Assembly: GCA_029248745.1 (NCBI GenBank)
Contig: JAQWIT010000020.1
Span: forward strand, 62,001-126,000
Direction of reading: 5' to 3'
Length of the DNA stretch: 64,000 nt
DNA from: Gammaproteobacteria bacterium
GTDB taxonomy: Bacteria; Pseudomonadota; Gammaproteobacteria; Nitrosococcales; Methylophagaceae
Part shown: positions 43,113 through 51,323 of the stretch, piece by piece
How positions within the stretch are numbered: position 1 is the stretch's first letter
Layout of the letters: every line of letters starts with the position of its first letter
Made by a program: the position numbers and the translations under genes
Notes under the pieces: generated by a model
Told to the model about the DNA's origin: nothing
The model's input: the letters and a program-made list of their open reading frames with translations, nothing else
Database searches by the model: none

Positions 43113-44144
43113 GTGGAAAAAATAAAATCAAGTTGTATTGTCTCTAGTGGCGCATTTTCTGTTAAAAAATCGGCAATAAAACAATACGATCCTTTTAATA
43201 AGAAGTCTCCAGTTGTCGGCGACCTCGTATTCGGTGAAGTTAGTGCGCTTGGGCATCATCGCGTTATAGAGAGTAAGTCGGGTAGGCAACATACTCTCAA
43301 TATAGGTACGCGGGCAATTTTTGTCTTTGGTAATCGTTATGCTCCTGATCAATTTGAAGGAATAGTTCCTGACTCATCACAGGAATTTGTTGAGCTTTTT
43401 AGTCAAGGTGGTGTAATCGGTGAGGTGAAAACACAAAATCAATTGGTTGGAGTTACAACGAAAATAAAAGTTTTGGGGTACGTTTGTGATAATGAAAGCA
43501 AAGTAATAAACACAACCGATCATGTGCTTATAACTGCAAAGAATGAGACTCGGAACAAAAAAGGATCGAAAATTATTCTCTGTGTTGGTACGACAATGAA
43601 CAGTGGAAAAACTCATGCTGCGGCTGCATGTTGTTATGCACTTTCATCAATGGGGAAAGGTGTCAGAGCCGCGAAAATTACAGGTACGGCGAGCTTAAAA
43701 GACATTTTGTTAATGAATGATTGTGGTGCAGAGCATGTCGCAGATTTCACTTATTTTGGCTACCCATCCACCTATCAGATGAGGGAAGCCCAATTATTGA
43801 GCATGTTTCGCACCTTTGATATGAAGTATGGTAATGATCCAGCAAATTATATTGTTATTGAGTTTGCAGATGGCATATTTCAAAGAGAAACAGCTATGTT
43901 ATTAAAAATGCCAGAGATACGGCAACGTATAAGTAAACTTGTATTTTGCGCCCCAGACTCAACTGCTGTATTTGGTGGTATTCAGGCTTTACGAGATAAA
44001 TTCGGCTTAGTTCCAGATGCTATCTCTGGTTTATGTTCTAGTTCTCCTTTAGCTATACGCGAAATACAAGAGTTTACTGATATTCCTATACTTCAGAGCA
44101 TGGAAAAAGATTATAAAAAAATATTCAGCATTGTAGGAAGCTAA
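43113..44144 (+). CDS. P-loop NTPase, possibly DUF1611/DgcN-related, cargo of the element
   Basis: An intact 343-residue protein. The first half (about 1-145) is a beta-rich domain of unknown role (VVGDLVFGEVSALGHHRVIE). The second half begins with KIILCVGTTMNSGKTHAA near 155, a good Walker A P-loop. The continuation (KITGTASLKDILLMNDCGAE, YIVIEFADGIFQRE) recalls MobB- and DUF1611-like NTPases. The start is a GTG with AAAGG eight bases upstream. It is the only full-length gene in the element. I do not know its substrate; a ligase- or kinase-like use of ATP/GTP is inference. Confidence 0.6.
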   Translation: MEKIKSSCIVSSGAFSVKKSAIKQYDPFNKKSPVVGDLVFGEVSALGHHRVIESKSGRQHTLNIGTRAIFVFGNRYAPDQFEGIVPDSSQEFVELFSQGGVIGEVKTQNQLVGVTTKIKVLGYVCDNESKVINTTDHVLITAKNETRNKKGSKIILCVGTTMNSGKTHAAAACCYALSSMGKGVRAAKITGTASLKDILLMNDCGAEHVADFTYFGYPSTYQMREAQLLSMFRTFDMKYGNDPANYIVIEFADGIFQRETAMLLKMPEIRQRISKLVFCAPDSTAVFGGIQALRDKFGLVPDAISGLCSSSPLAIREIQEFTDIPILQSMEKDYKKIFSIVGS

Positions 44145-44254
44145 TGCGAGGCTCTATGCCTCCTAGAGGAGATATGGATGAAACTATTTTTTCGATGTCT
44201 AAGGGTGGAATGGAACTTTTAGCTTCATAATTCACATTTATAAGTTCACTGACC

Positions 44255-44344
44255 GATTTTGGCAAAAAAAGCTATCGGGCCTGTATCGGCTTAGGTCTCA
44301 GCGACTACCACTTAGTCGTCATCAAAACCATCAGCTTCCTATTC
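44255..44344 (+). pseudogene. Possible scrap of an IS21-type transposase (IstA)
   Basis: A short open piece translates to FGKKSYRACIGLGLSDYH. It faintly recalls the SYRACLGLL-type stretch near the end of IstA transposases. It is too short to be sure. If right, it would fit the multiple-site ends of the element. Confidence 0.2.
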
Positions 44345-44525
44345 AATTAGTAAATCATCAATAGGCTTAACTTTTTCTACTTCTACAAGTTTAGAAGCTG
44401 GTTTTCCATTAACTTTGCAAAGCTGTTTTTTTGCTGCTTCCCAGCCAGACTTAAACTGTTTCTCAACTTTCTTTTGTTGTTCAGCATCAAGTTCGAGATG
44501 CTGGAGCAGAGTTTGAGGCAGCTCT
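44339..44525 (-). pseudogene. Unidentified protein fragment in the element
   Basis: A lysine-rich, helical 62-codon piece (LPQTLLQHLELDAEQQKKVE) with a stop at 44339. It begins abruptly at about 44525, where the sequence on the other strand turns into a different gene fragment. I do not recognise the family. It is probably the C-terminal remnant of a longer protein. Confidence 0.35.
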
Positions 44526-44529
44526 GGCA

Positions 44530-44739
44530 TTGCAGACGCGCTACCGTTATTCACGAGACTTAGAGCCTGCGCTTGAATTTTATGGAGGGCAGAATACCCG
44601 TAGCTTGGGTCCAGTATTAATGGGAGATATAAAGTTTGGTCTAGGCAAAAAGTTACATTGGGAAGCCGGTGTTGTGTTCGGTCTTGATAATAAATCCCCT
44701 GACAATACTTGGCGTTTTTTAACAGAGTATGAATTTTGA
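44530..44739 (+). pseudogene. C-terminal fragment of an outer-membrane beta-barrel protein
   Basis: About 69 codons of alternating strands (TRYRYSRDLEPALEFYGG, then LHWEAGVVFGLDN), ending in WRFLTEYEF. A terminal aromatic residue after such a strand is the beta-signal of outer-membrane barrels. The N-terminal part is missing, cut at the same junction as the fragment on the other strand. Confidence 0.5.
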
Positions 44740-44806
44740 TGATATTAAGGGTTTCTTAAGTAAGTCTCCCTATGATTAGAGCTCCTTTAATTTAGGAGTG
44801 AAATCG

Positions 44807-45481
44807 ATGTCAATCGAAGAAAAGAAAATACTGCCTTTCTCTCAAAAATATAATTCTGAACATGCCCAACAGTATTTTGTAAAACATAATAATGGTTTGT
44901 GGCGACGTCTCTCTAATTGGCGTGATCATCAAGTGGCTAGGAAAGCACTTAATATAGCAGGTGAGCCTCAGACTGTCCTAGATATGCCATGTGGCACTGG
45001 ACGTTTTTGCGCTTTGCTTGCGTAAGACCCAAAAAGAGAAATTCGTATAATGGATTACAGCCAAGATATGATCGATACTGGTATAAAGTTGCGTACCAAC
45101 CCGGTTGTAGAGCGAATTACTAGTCTGGGACAAGGTTCAGCATTTAACATCAAATTGGCGGACAAATCTGTTGAAAATGTTTTTTGTATCAGGTTACTTC
45201 ATCACATTGGCGGACGAGATGATAGACTGAAAGTCTTGTCTGAATTATATCGGGTAAGTACATCAACAGCGATTATTTCTCTGTGGGTAGATGGTAATTT
45301 TAAATCCTGGAAACGCCAGAGGATGGAAAGTAAAAGGTTAACTCGCCAATATCAAAATAGGTTTGTCATACCAAGGAGAGTTATAGAGCAGGAAATGGAA
45401 GCAGTTGGTTTTAAAATAAAAAATAAAATTGATTTTTTGCCCTTATTTTCAATGTGGAGAACTTATATCCTTGAGAAATAA
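44807..45481 (+). pseudogene. Class I SAM methyltransferase interrupted by TAA
   Basis: Two ORFs in the same frame form one protein of about 224 codons. It starts SIEEKKILPFSQKY, and the SAM-binding motif I is VLDMPCGTGRF near 65. A TAA follows at about codon 73. Then come MDYSQDMID, FCIRLLHHIGG and the conserved VDGNFKSWKRQR. Relatives in Pseudomonas, as I recall them, lie near the LPS kinase gene inaA. Only one nonsense codon separates it from an intact gene. Confidence 0.78.
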
Positions 45482-45513
45482 TAAGGTAATTAGATATTAA
45501 GCTCTGTCGTGAA

Positions 45514-45537
45514 TCTCACATTATGTGTCGCGTCTCG
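45514..45537 (-). repeat. Right terminal inverted repeat (24 bp)
   Basis: Ends ...ATGTGTCGCGTCTCG, the perfect reverse complement of 42461-42484. A partial extra copy of the motif (tgtcgtgaat) lies just inside, near 45505. Confidence 0.85.
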
Positions 45538-45542
45538 TGGTT
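45538..45542. repeat. Right copy of 5-bp target-site duplication
   Basis: TGGTT directly after the right inverted repeat, matching 42456-42460. Confidence 0.7.
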
Positions 45543-45737
45543 GACTAGAGCCCTTTTTCTTTATAAAAATATATTCGCATAATATATATTATGTTAAATT
45601 AGGTATTTTACAGCACCCTCTTGTTCAGAAACCGCATTTAATAAACAAAGTCATTAAAACGGTTAAACCAAAATTCGTTTCTTAGGGATAGATAACTACC
45701 CTGGAGTACTCAGATTTTAAATTCTGAATGGCAATAC

Positions 45738-45766
45738 TTGACACACCTACAAGACAGTCATAATCT
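45738..45766 (+). promoter_or_regulatory. Candidate sigma70 promoter for the PCD-like gene
   Basis: A perfect TTGACA at 45738 with CATAAT 15 bases on, or TAATCT 17 bases on. It lies about 35 bp upstream of the start at 45801. Confidence 0.55.
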
Positions 45767-45800
45767 GCAAGAAACACTTTATTAAGGAAATACATTAAAG

Positions 45801-46187
45801 ATGGCATGGCGAGAAGATAAAGACGAACGTACCTATAGTGAGCAAGAAGTTAAGTTATTCTTAGAAGCTGAGCTCCCCCACTGGTATTTAGAAAATGGAT
45901 GGATAAGACGCAAATACAAAACCAGTGGTTGGAAATCTACGTTGATGGTCGTAAATACAGTGGGTCACTTAGCCGAAGCAGGTTTCCATCACCCTGATAT
46001 GACTATGTCTTATGCCTTTGTCATTGTTAAATTAATGAACCACGCCGCTAAAGGTATTACTGATAAAGATTTTGAACTGGCAAAACAAATAGAAGAAGTT
46101 GTCACGTGGCAACCAGGTTTAGACAAAGGTGCTTTAGTCGGAACACCCGATGACCCACTATTTAAATATATAAAGTACGATAAATAA
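45801..46187 (+). CDS. Pterin-4a-carbinolamine dehydratase-like protein
   Basis: A 128-residue protein. HLAEAGFHHPDMTMSYAFV followed by LMNHAAKGITDKDFELAKQI is the PCD active-site region (HHPD plus a second His). The family dehydrates 4a-hydroxytetrahydrobiopterin. Methylotrophs often have a PCD homologue with their tetrahydromethanopterin genes, so a pterin role in C1 metabolism is possible here. The extra N-terminal and C-terminal residues make it longer than classic PhhB. Confidence 0.7.
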   Translation: MAWREDKDERTYSEQEVKLFLEAELPHWYLENGWIRRKYKTSGWKSTLMVVNTVGHLAEAGFHHPDMTMSYAFVIVKLMNHAAKGITDKDFELAKQIEEVVTWQPGLDKGALVGTPDDPLFKYIKYDK

Positions 46188-46217
46188 GACTAAACTGCTA
46201 ATCACAAGGAGACTGTA

Positions 46218-46427
46218 ATGAATGAAGATAATTTAAATATGCAGATTAGACAGTACCTTAAAAAGGTCGGTATTACATCTCAACGGACTATCGAACAGGC
46301 AATACAAATGCAAATAGGTTCTGGTCAGTTAACCGGTTCAGAACAATTTAATATCAAAATGGTGTTATCCATTCCTGAATTAGATATTAATCAAGAGATA
46401 AATGGCGAGATAAAACTTTCTAAATAA
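46218..46427 (+). CDS. Small conserved protein (DUF6494-like)
   Basis: A 69-residue acidic protein starting MNEDNLNMQIRQYLKKVGIT SQR, which fits the DUF6494 family. A strong AAGGAGA site precedes it. It lies 30 bp after the PCD-like gene and 16 bp before the next, so it appears to be in the same operon. Function unknown. Confidence 0.7.
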   Translation: MNEDNLNMQIRQYLKKVGITSQRTIEQAIQMQIGSGQLTGSEQFNIKMVLSIPELDINQEINGEIKLSK

Positions 46428-46443
46428 GTTTATAGGCTAAGTT

Positions 46444-46827
46444 ATGGCAATTGAGTTAGACGAATCATTAAATGTGTTTGGTGAATCATTGCTACCCTGT
46501 AGTGAAGATCCAATTACTGGCTTTTTTAGAGATGGCTGTTGTAATACTAACGATGATGATATTGGCTCGCATACTGTTTGTATAGAAATCACAACTGCAT
46601 TTCTCGAATACTCACGCTTTAAAGGTAATGACCTAAGTACGCCGGTACCGGAATTTGGTTTCCCAGGGCTAAAGCAAGGCGATCGTTGGTGCTTGTGTGC
46701 ACAACGTTGGTTAGAGGCTCATCATCAAAATATGGCACCTAGGGTTCATTTGATGCGAACACATCAAAAAGCACTTGAGATCATCCCGATTGAATTATTA
46801 AAAGAATTTGCCATCGACTTAAACTAA
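46444..46827 (+). CDS. DUF2237 family protein
   Basis: A 127-residue protein of the highly conserved DUF2237 family. CSEDPITGFFRDGCCNT, then SHTVCIEITTAFLEYS, then PGLKQGDRWCLCAQRWLEA hold the invariant cysteines. Those conserved cysteines suggest metal binding or redox. No function is established. Confidence 0.85.
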   Translation: MAIELDESLNVFGESLLPCSEDPITGFFRDGCCNTNDDDIGSHTVCIEITTAFLEYSRFKGNDLSTPVPEFGFPGLKQGDRWCLCAQRWLEAHHQNMAPRVHLMRTHQKALEIIPIELLKEFAIDLN

Positions 46828-46867
46828 ACGCGTATCATAGCGACCTTCTTCAAGACTAGGAAAAGTA

Positions 46868-47293
46868 ATGAAAACATGTGGTATAGAACTTAAAGGCAGT
46901 GAAGCAATCATATGCCTAATGAGCTTGGATAATGGTTTATACACACTCAACGATTGTCGGGTAAAAAAACTGGCTATTGCTGACGCGACGAGTCAAGAAC
47001 AAATACAGAAATTTCAATTTGATTTTGCTAAATTAATGGCAGACTACCAAATCAGTAATGTCGTCGTTAAAGAACGATTAACACGCGGAAAATTTGCCGG
47101 TGGTGCCGTTAGTTTTAAATTAGAAGCAACGATTCAACTCATAGATGCTATAGATGTGACGTTATTATCATCTTCTAAAACAAAAGAAATTCTTAAGCAT
47201 AGTCATACAACGCTCAACTTTAAAGAAACAGGCTTAAAGCAATTTCAAGAACAAGCCTTTATGACAGCGTTCGCTTACCTTGTAAGCCAATAA
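46868..47293 (+). CDS. DUF3010 family protein
   Basis: A 141-residue protein starting MKTCGIELKGSEAIICLMSL, with VVKERLTRGKFAGGAVSFKLE in the middle, typical of DUF3010. The fold may be RNase H-like, but no activity is known to me. It ends 7 bp from the convergent helicase gene. Confidence 0.78.
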   Translation: MKTCGIELKGSEAIICLMSLDNGLYTLNDCRVKKLAIADATSQEQIQKFQFDFAKLMADYQISNVVVKERLTRGKFAGGAVSFKLEATIQLIDAIDVTLLSSSKTKEILKHSHTTLNFKETGLKQFQEQAFMTAFAYLVSQ

Positions 47294-47300
47294 AACGTAC

Positions 47301-49220
47301 TTAAGCTGCTGTTTCACGAACTTCAAAAAACACTTTAACATCCGCTTTATCTTGAGTGATAGGCATGGGTGGTAAACTGCGTAAAAAGTACTTGCCGTAG
47401 GGTTTAGTTAAAAAACGAGGGTCACATAAAACTAAAACACCATAATCTGAATGATCGCGAATAAGTCGGCCTATCCCCTGCTTTAGCTGAATCACAGCAC
47501 TCGGAATTTGAATAGCCGAAAAAGGGTTACCACCCCGCTCTCTTAAATAATCAATTTTGGCCTGTAAAATAGGGTCATCAGGTGCTGAAAAAGGAATTTT
47601 ATCTATTAATACACAAGATAACGCCTCACCTCGTACATCAACGCCTTCCCAAAAGCTACTTGTACCCAGTAATACTGCATTACCATGCTCACGAAACTCA
47701 CTGAGTAAATTACTTTTAGAACTTCGACCTTGTACCATTAAGGGATAATCGATATTAGCCAGGGCATCAGCGACACTGTTTAGAGCCCGGTAACTGGTAA
47801 AGAGCAAGAAAGTCCGCCCTTGGCTATAAGTAATCATATCCTTACTAATTTGAATAATATGACTAAGATAATCATCGTGACTTGGATCAACAGGAATATT
47901 GGGCATATACAATAAACTTTGTTTTTCGAAATCAAATGGGCTTGGCCAGACAACACTGTCAGCTTCTGAAATGCCTAGTTGGTCGCTAAAATTATTAAAC
48001 TTACCTGCAACCGTTAACGTCGCAGATGTGAAAATCCAGGATTGAGGCTTTTGATCGATCCATTGCTGGAAATGTTCACTAATATTTTGTGGCGTGGCAT
48101 GTAATGTCATGCCATTTTGACGGACATCACCCCACAGTACCAGTTGACTATCTTCTTGTTTTGAATCGAAAAAATGTAATGTCTGTAGTAATACTTCGCT
48201 TCGGTTATGACATTGCTCTAACCCTTTACCCCGTTCTGCAGCGAGGCTTAACTGTTGAGACAAGCCTTCCATCGTGTCAATGAGATCAGTTAGTTTATTC
48301 TCAACACCCATTTTCTCAAGTAAGCTCATCCAGGGTACACGTTGTTCCTTATCACCTAAGCTTGAATGAAAAGTACGGAGTGCTGATTCCGTCTTATCAG
48401 CATGGTCCTGAAGTAGCTGCATATCGGGGGCATCTTGCGCCATTTCACGTACGGTATCACGACATAGTTCTTGAATCTGATGGCTACTGATCCGATTACC
48501 CAAGAACTGCGTGGCAATATTGGGCAGTTGATGTGCTTCATCAATAATATAGGCATCAGCATTAGGTAAGACTTCACCTTGGCCATTAGACTTTAGAGCC
48601 ATATCAGACATTAATAAGTGATGGTTCACGACTACAATATTCGCTTCCTGAGCACGCTTACGGGCTTCACTGATGAAGCACTCGGCAGAGTTAGGACAGT
48701 CAGAGCCCAGACAATTATCAATCGTTGAGGTCACTCTGGGCCATAATGCAGATCCCTCCTCTAGTACATCATCTTCACTTAAATCACCTGATCGAGTTTC
48801 GCCGGACCAGATCATCAAGTCATACAAAAGATCTGAATGTGATGTAAGCAAAGGATCGTGTTGTGCTTGATGCAACCGGTAATGGCATAAATAATTACTT
48901 CGCCCTTTTAATAGTGCAGCTTGAAAAGGCATTGCCAGCGCCTTACGCAAAGTAGGAATATCTTTATGAAATAATTGGTCTTGTAAGTTTTTCGTTCCAG
49001 TTGAGATAATAACCTTTTGCCCTGACAGAATAGCAGGGACCAAATAAGCAAAGGTTTTACCTGTGCCGGTACCCGCTTCAGCAATCAGGACAGTACTCTT
49101 TGATAAGGCCTCAGAAATCGTATTGGCCATTTCTTGTTGTTGGGGGCGTGGTGCGTAGCCTTTAATATGCTGTGACAACAGGCCACCCTCGCCAAAAGCC
49201 CGACTAATTTCTTCTTCCAT
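47301..49220 (-). CDS. DinG-family ATP-dependent DNA helicase (YoaA-like)
   Basis: XPD-like superfamily 2 helicase of 639 residues. Walker A is AEAGTGTGKTFAYLVP near 48 and the DEAH box IDEAHQLPN near 226. The four iron-sulphur cysteines are YLCHYRLH near 111 and the CLGSDCPNSAEC group near 170-180. GSSSFWEGVDVRG near 520 and QGIGRLIRD near 595 are the C-terminal motifs. YoaA works with HolC (chi) in repair of blocked forks in E. coli; this role is inferred by family. Confidence 0.9.
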   Translation of the reverse strand: MEEEISRAFGEGGLLSQHIKGYAPRPQQQEMANTISEALSKSTVLIAEAGTGTGKTFAYLVPAILSGQKVIISTGTKNLQDQLFHKDIPTLRKALAMPFQAALLKGRSNYLCHYRLHQAQHDPLLTSHSDLLYDLMIWSGETRSGDLSEDDVLEEGSALWPRVTSTIDNCLGSDCPNSAECFISEARKRAQEANIVVVNHHLLMSDMALKSNGQGEVLPNADAYIIDEAHQLPNIATQFLGNRISSHQIQELCRDTVREMAQDAPDMQLLQDHADKTESALRTFHSSLGDKEQRVPWMSLLEKMGVENKLTDLIDTMEGLSQQLSLAAERGKGLEQCHNRSEVLLQTLHFFDSKQEDSQLVLWGDVRQNGMTLHATPQNISEHFQQWIDQKPQSWIFTSATLTVAGKFNNFSDQLGISEADSVVWPSPFDFEKQSLLYMPNIPVDPSHDDYLSHIIQISKDMITYSQGRTFLLFTSYRALNSVADALANIDYPLMVQGRSSKSNLLSEFREHGNAVLLGTSSFWEGVDVRGEALSCVLIDKIPFSAPDDPILQAKIDYLRERGGNPFSAIQIPSAVIQLKQGIGRLIRDHSDYGVLVLCDPRFLTKPYGKYFLRSLPPMPITQDKADVKVFFEVRETAA

Positions 49221-49372
49221 CGTTATAAACCAAACCGAATGTTAAACGTCCAAACAACGATGGACCCCAAAATAAAAAACAAGCCCAAAGATTTTAATGC
49301 ACGCCAACGATATTGCTTAATGAGCTAGGTTTAAAAATAACGACCTCATCAGGTTTTAGCAAGTATTCAAAT

Positions 49373-49410
49373 AAAAAACGGCCCATATAGCAAACCATAT
49401 AGGCCGTTGT
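49373..49410 (-). terminator. Rho-independent terminator of the Fae homologue gene
   Basis: Read on the minus strand, AACGGCCTATATGG pairs with CTATATGGGCCGTT and is followed by six Ts. It lies about 20 bp beyond the stop. Confidence 0.88.
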
Positions 49411-49430
49411 TTATAGAATGTATCGCTGGC

Positions 49431-49973
49431 TTATTTAGCTAACGCTTTTTCATAATACTTATGAACAAGTTTGTCTTGATTCTCTAATAAGTAATCAATG
49501 CTTGGTTCAAAGTTCATTGCTTTTTCAATCGCTTTACGTGTTGCTTCACGATGGATATTGAATAATGCTTCATGATCCAAGTCTTCAACCGACGTAATTT
49601 GTGGGTTTAACCAAACAGAAACGATGATACCTAAATCGTTAGCTTTCTCTCGTGGAATAGTACCGTTACGTACAGCATCTAAAACACCATTTGCAATCGC
49701 ACCTTGAACTGTACCCATTAGGATAGTCGTGTATGCATTACTCTTAACAGTCACTTTACTGACCATTAATGTCGCTGGTCGAACCATCACATCTGTATTC
49801 ATCAATGCTAAAACACGTGAATGACCTTTTACTTGGTCACCCATTAAATTAGCAAAAGCAGAACCGAAAGGACCATCCAACTCACCAATCATGACTTCAG
49901 GTTCAGCCGCCGTAAATGGAGGACCGCCGGCTAATAGACATTCACCTGTACGCATTACAATTTTTTCACTCAT
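49431..49973 (-). CDS. Formaldehyde-activating enzyme homologue (Fae-like)
   Basis: A 180-residue protein related to Fae, which condenses formaldehyde with tetrahydromethanopterin in methylotrophs. Shared regions are FGSAFANLMGDQVKGHSRVLAL, VRPATLMVSKVTVKS and IANGVLDAVRNGTIP. In canonical Fae a catalytic His sits in the AHIDLIIG motif. Here that stretch reads AEPEVMIGE, with no His. So it is probably one of the paralogous Fae-like proteins rather than the main enzyme. The ATG at 49973 is chosen for its GGGGA site; the track start lies upstream. Confidence 0.8.
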   Translation of the reverse strand: MSEKIVMRTGECLLAGGPPFTAAEPEVMIGELDGPFGSAFANLMGDQVKGHSRVLALMNTDVMVRPATLMVSKVTVKSNAYTTILMGTVQGAIANGVLDAVRNGTIPREKANDLGIIVSVWLNPQITSVEDLDHEALFNIHREATRKAIEKAMNFEPSIDYLLENQDKLVHKYYEKALAK

Positions 49974-50154
49974 GGATTGATTCCCCTTTTCGATTAATAA
50001 AAGTCCACCAAATGCGCCTGAATCTAATAGGACAGGGCATTTGATAAAGTGCGACAATTATCCTTGTCTCAGTGAATTGTCGCAAGCAACATTGCTTTAT
50101 AGTTAGTACAAACAAGGTTAATATGGGTGATATTTTTTTGTCTTGAGCTACGTC

Positions 50155-50577
50155 ATGTCTGAATTAGAGTCCCATTACATCCGCATTGGCGGTGAACCAG
50201 CAGTTCGCCATCTAGCCAAAACTTTTTATCAAATCATGTCTGATACGCCCCAAACAAGGCGGGTTCGCGACATGCACCCTGTTGATATCGCGATGAGTGA
50301 AGAAAAACTTTATCTTTTTTTAACAGGTTGGTTAGGTGGCCCAGATCTCTATATTGAAAAATATGGTCACCCTCGATTACGACAAAGGCATATGCCCTTT
50401 TCGATTGGTATAGAAGAACGTGACCAATGGTTATATTGCATGGCGCATGCGCTTGCAAGCTTAGATCTTGATGAGCTATTTGCACAACAGTTGATGGGAT
50501 CATTTGCGCAAACAGCGAATTTCATGCGAAACCGTGAAGAGACTGAATCCACATCAAACACAGGCGTAAAAATATGA
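50155..50577 (+). CDS. Group II truncated haemoglobin
   Basis: A 140-residue globin. IRIGGEPAVRHLAKTFYQIM and FLTGWLGGPDLYIEKYGHP followed by LRQRHMPFSIG are the group II (trHbO) hallmarks, including the proximal His in RQRHMPF and a GWLGGP motif. Likely roles are oxygen or NO chemistry. I use the ATG at 50155 rather than the TTG at 50143. It overlaps the next gene by 4 bp. Confidence 0.88.
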   Translation: MSELESHYIRIGGEPAVRHLAKTFYQIMSDTPQTRRVRDMHPVDIAMSEEKLYLFLTGWLGGPDLYIEKYGHPRLRQRHMPFSIGIEERDQWLYCMAHALASLDLDELFAQQLMGSFAQTANFMRNREETESTSNTGVKI

Positions 50578-51323
50578 ATATTGGCGCACTCATTATTGGC
50601 GATGAATTGCTATCAGGTAAGAGGCAAGATCAGCATTTCAATCGTTTGCAATCAGTATTAGCACAACGTGGCCTCGAACTGAGTTGGACCATCATTGTTG
50701 GAGATGAACCTGAGCAATTAGAGCGTTTTTTAAACTTTAGCCTTTCGACGAAAGATCTCGTTTTCAGTTTTGGCGGCATTGGCGCTACGCCCGATGATAG
50801 GACGCGGCAAACGGTAGCGAGAGTGGCCAATGTCGATCTAGAACCTCACCCGCAGGCGACAGCTGAAATCGAAGCCCAATACGGTGAGCAGGCTTACCCT
50901 AATCGTATCTTAATGGGACACTTACCTGTGGGTAGCCGTATTATTCCTAATACGATTAACCGTGTGCCAGGTTTTTCATTTGCTGACCATCATTTTATGC
51001 CTGGCTTCCCTGAGATGGCTTGGCCAATGATTGAATGGGTACTTGACAATTTATATCCTGATTTACGTAATTTATCACCACAAGATGAGCAAATCATTTT
51101 CGTCCCACATGGCCGTGAATCAGATTTGTTACCTGTGATGATGAAAATCGTTGAAAACTATCCGACCATACGTTTCTCTAGTTTGCCACACATGGGCGAA
51201 ACACCACATATCGAATTGAGCTTACGCGGTCACACCGAACAGATTGATGAAGCGATGGCCTTATTAAAAAGTGCCATAGAAAACGCCAACTTGAGATGGA
51301 TAAATCAACTTGACAAGGCATAA
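50574..51323 (+). CDS. CinA-type molybdopterin-binding domain protein
   Basis: A 249-residue protein consisting of the MoCF-biosynthesis/CinA N-terminal domain only. IGALIIGDELLSGKRQDQH opens it and VFSFGGIGATPDDRTRQTVA is the binding loop. The nicotinamide-nucleotide deamidase domain of full CinA is absent. It overlaps the globin gene (ATGA) and converges with the transporter, sharing 19 bp. The biochemical role is unproven. Confidence 0.82.
   Translation: MNIGALIIGDELLSGKRQDQHFNRLQSVLAQRGLELSWTIIVGDEPEQLERFLNFSLSTKDLVFSFGGIGATPDDRTRQTVARVANVDLEPHPQATAEIEAQYGEQAYPNRILMGHLPVGSRIIPNTINRVPGFSFADHHFMPGFPEMAWPMIEWVLDNLYPDLRNLSPQDEQIIFVPHGRESDLLPVMMKIVENYPTIRFSSLPHMGETPHIELSLRGHTEQIDEAMALLKSAIENANLRWINQLDKA

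Larger units (their letters stand above)
42461..45537. mobile_element. Transposon-like element with 24-bp terminal inverted repeats
   Basis: The two ends are perfect inverted repeats of 24 bp, flanked by a direct TGGTT. The left end has four copies of a CGACACA-type motif, as seen in elements with multiple transposase sites (IS21 and Tn7/Mu-like groups). No intact transposase is seen inside. It contains a P-loop NTPase gene, a methyltransferase with a nonsense codon, a C-terminal beta-barrel fragment and an unidentified fragment. It is therefore a non-autonomous element or one whose transposition genes have been lost. Confidence 0.75.

Noticed and set aside
42885-43125. Two overlapping short ORFs on opposite strands at the left of the element
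   Set aside because: Both are rich in hydrophobic and basic residues typical of AT-rich chance ORFs, and resemble no known protein.
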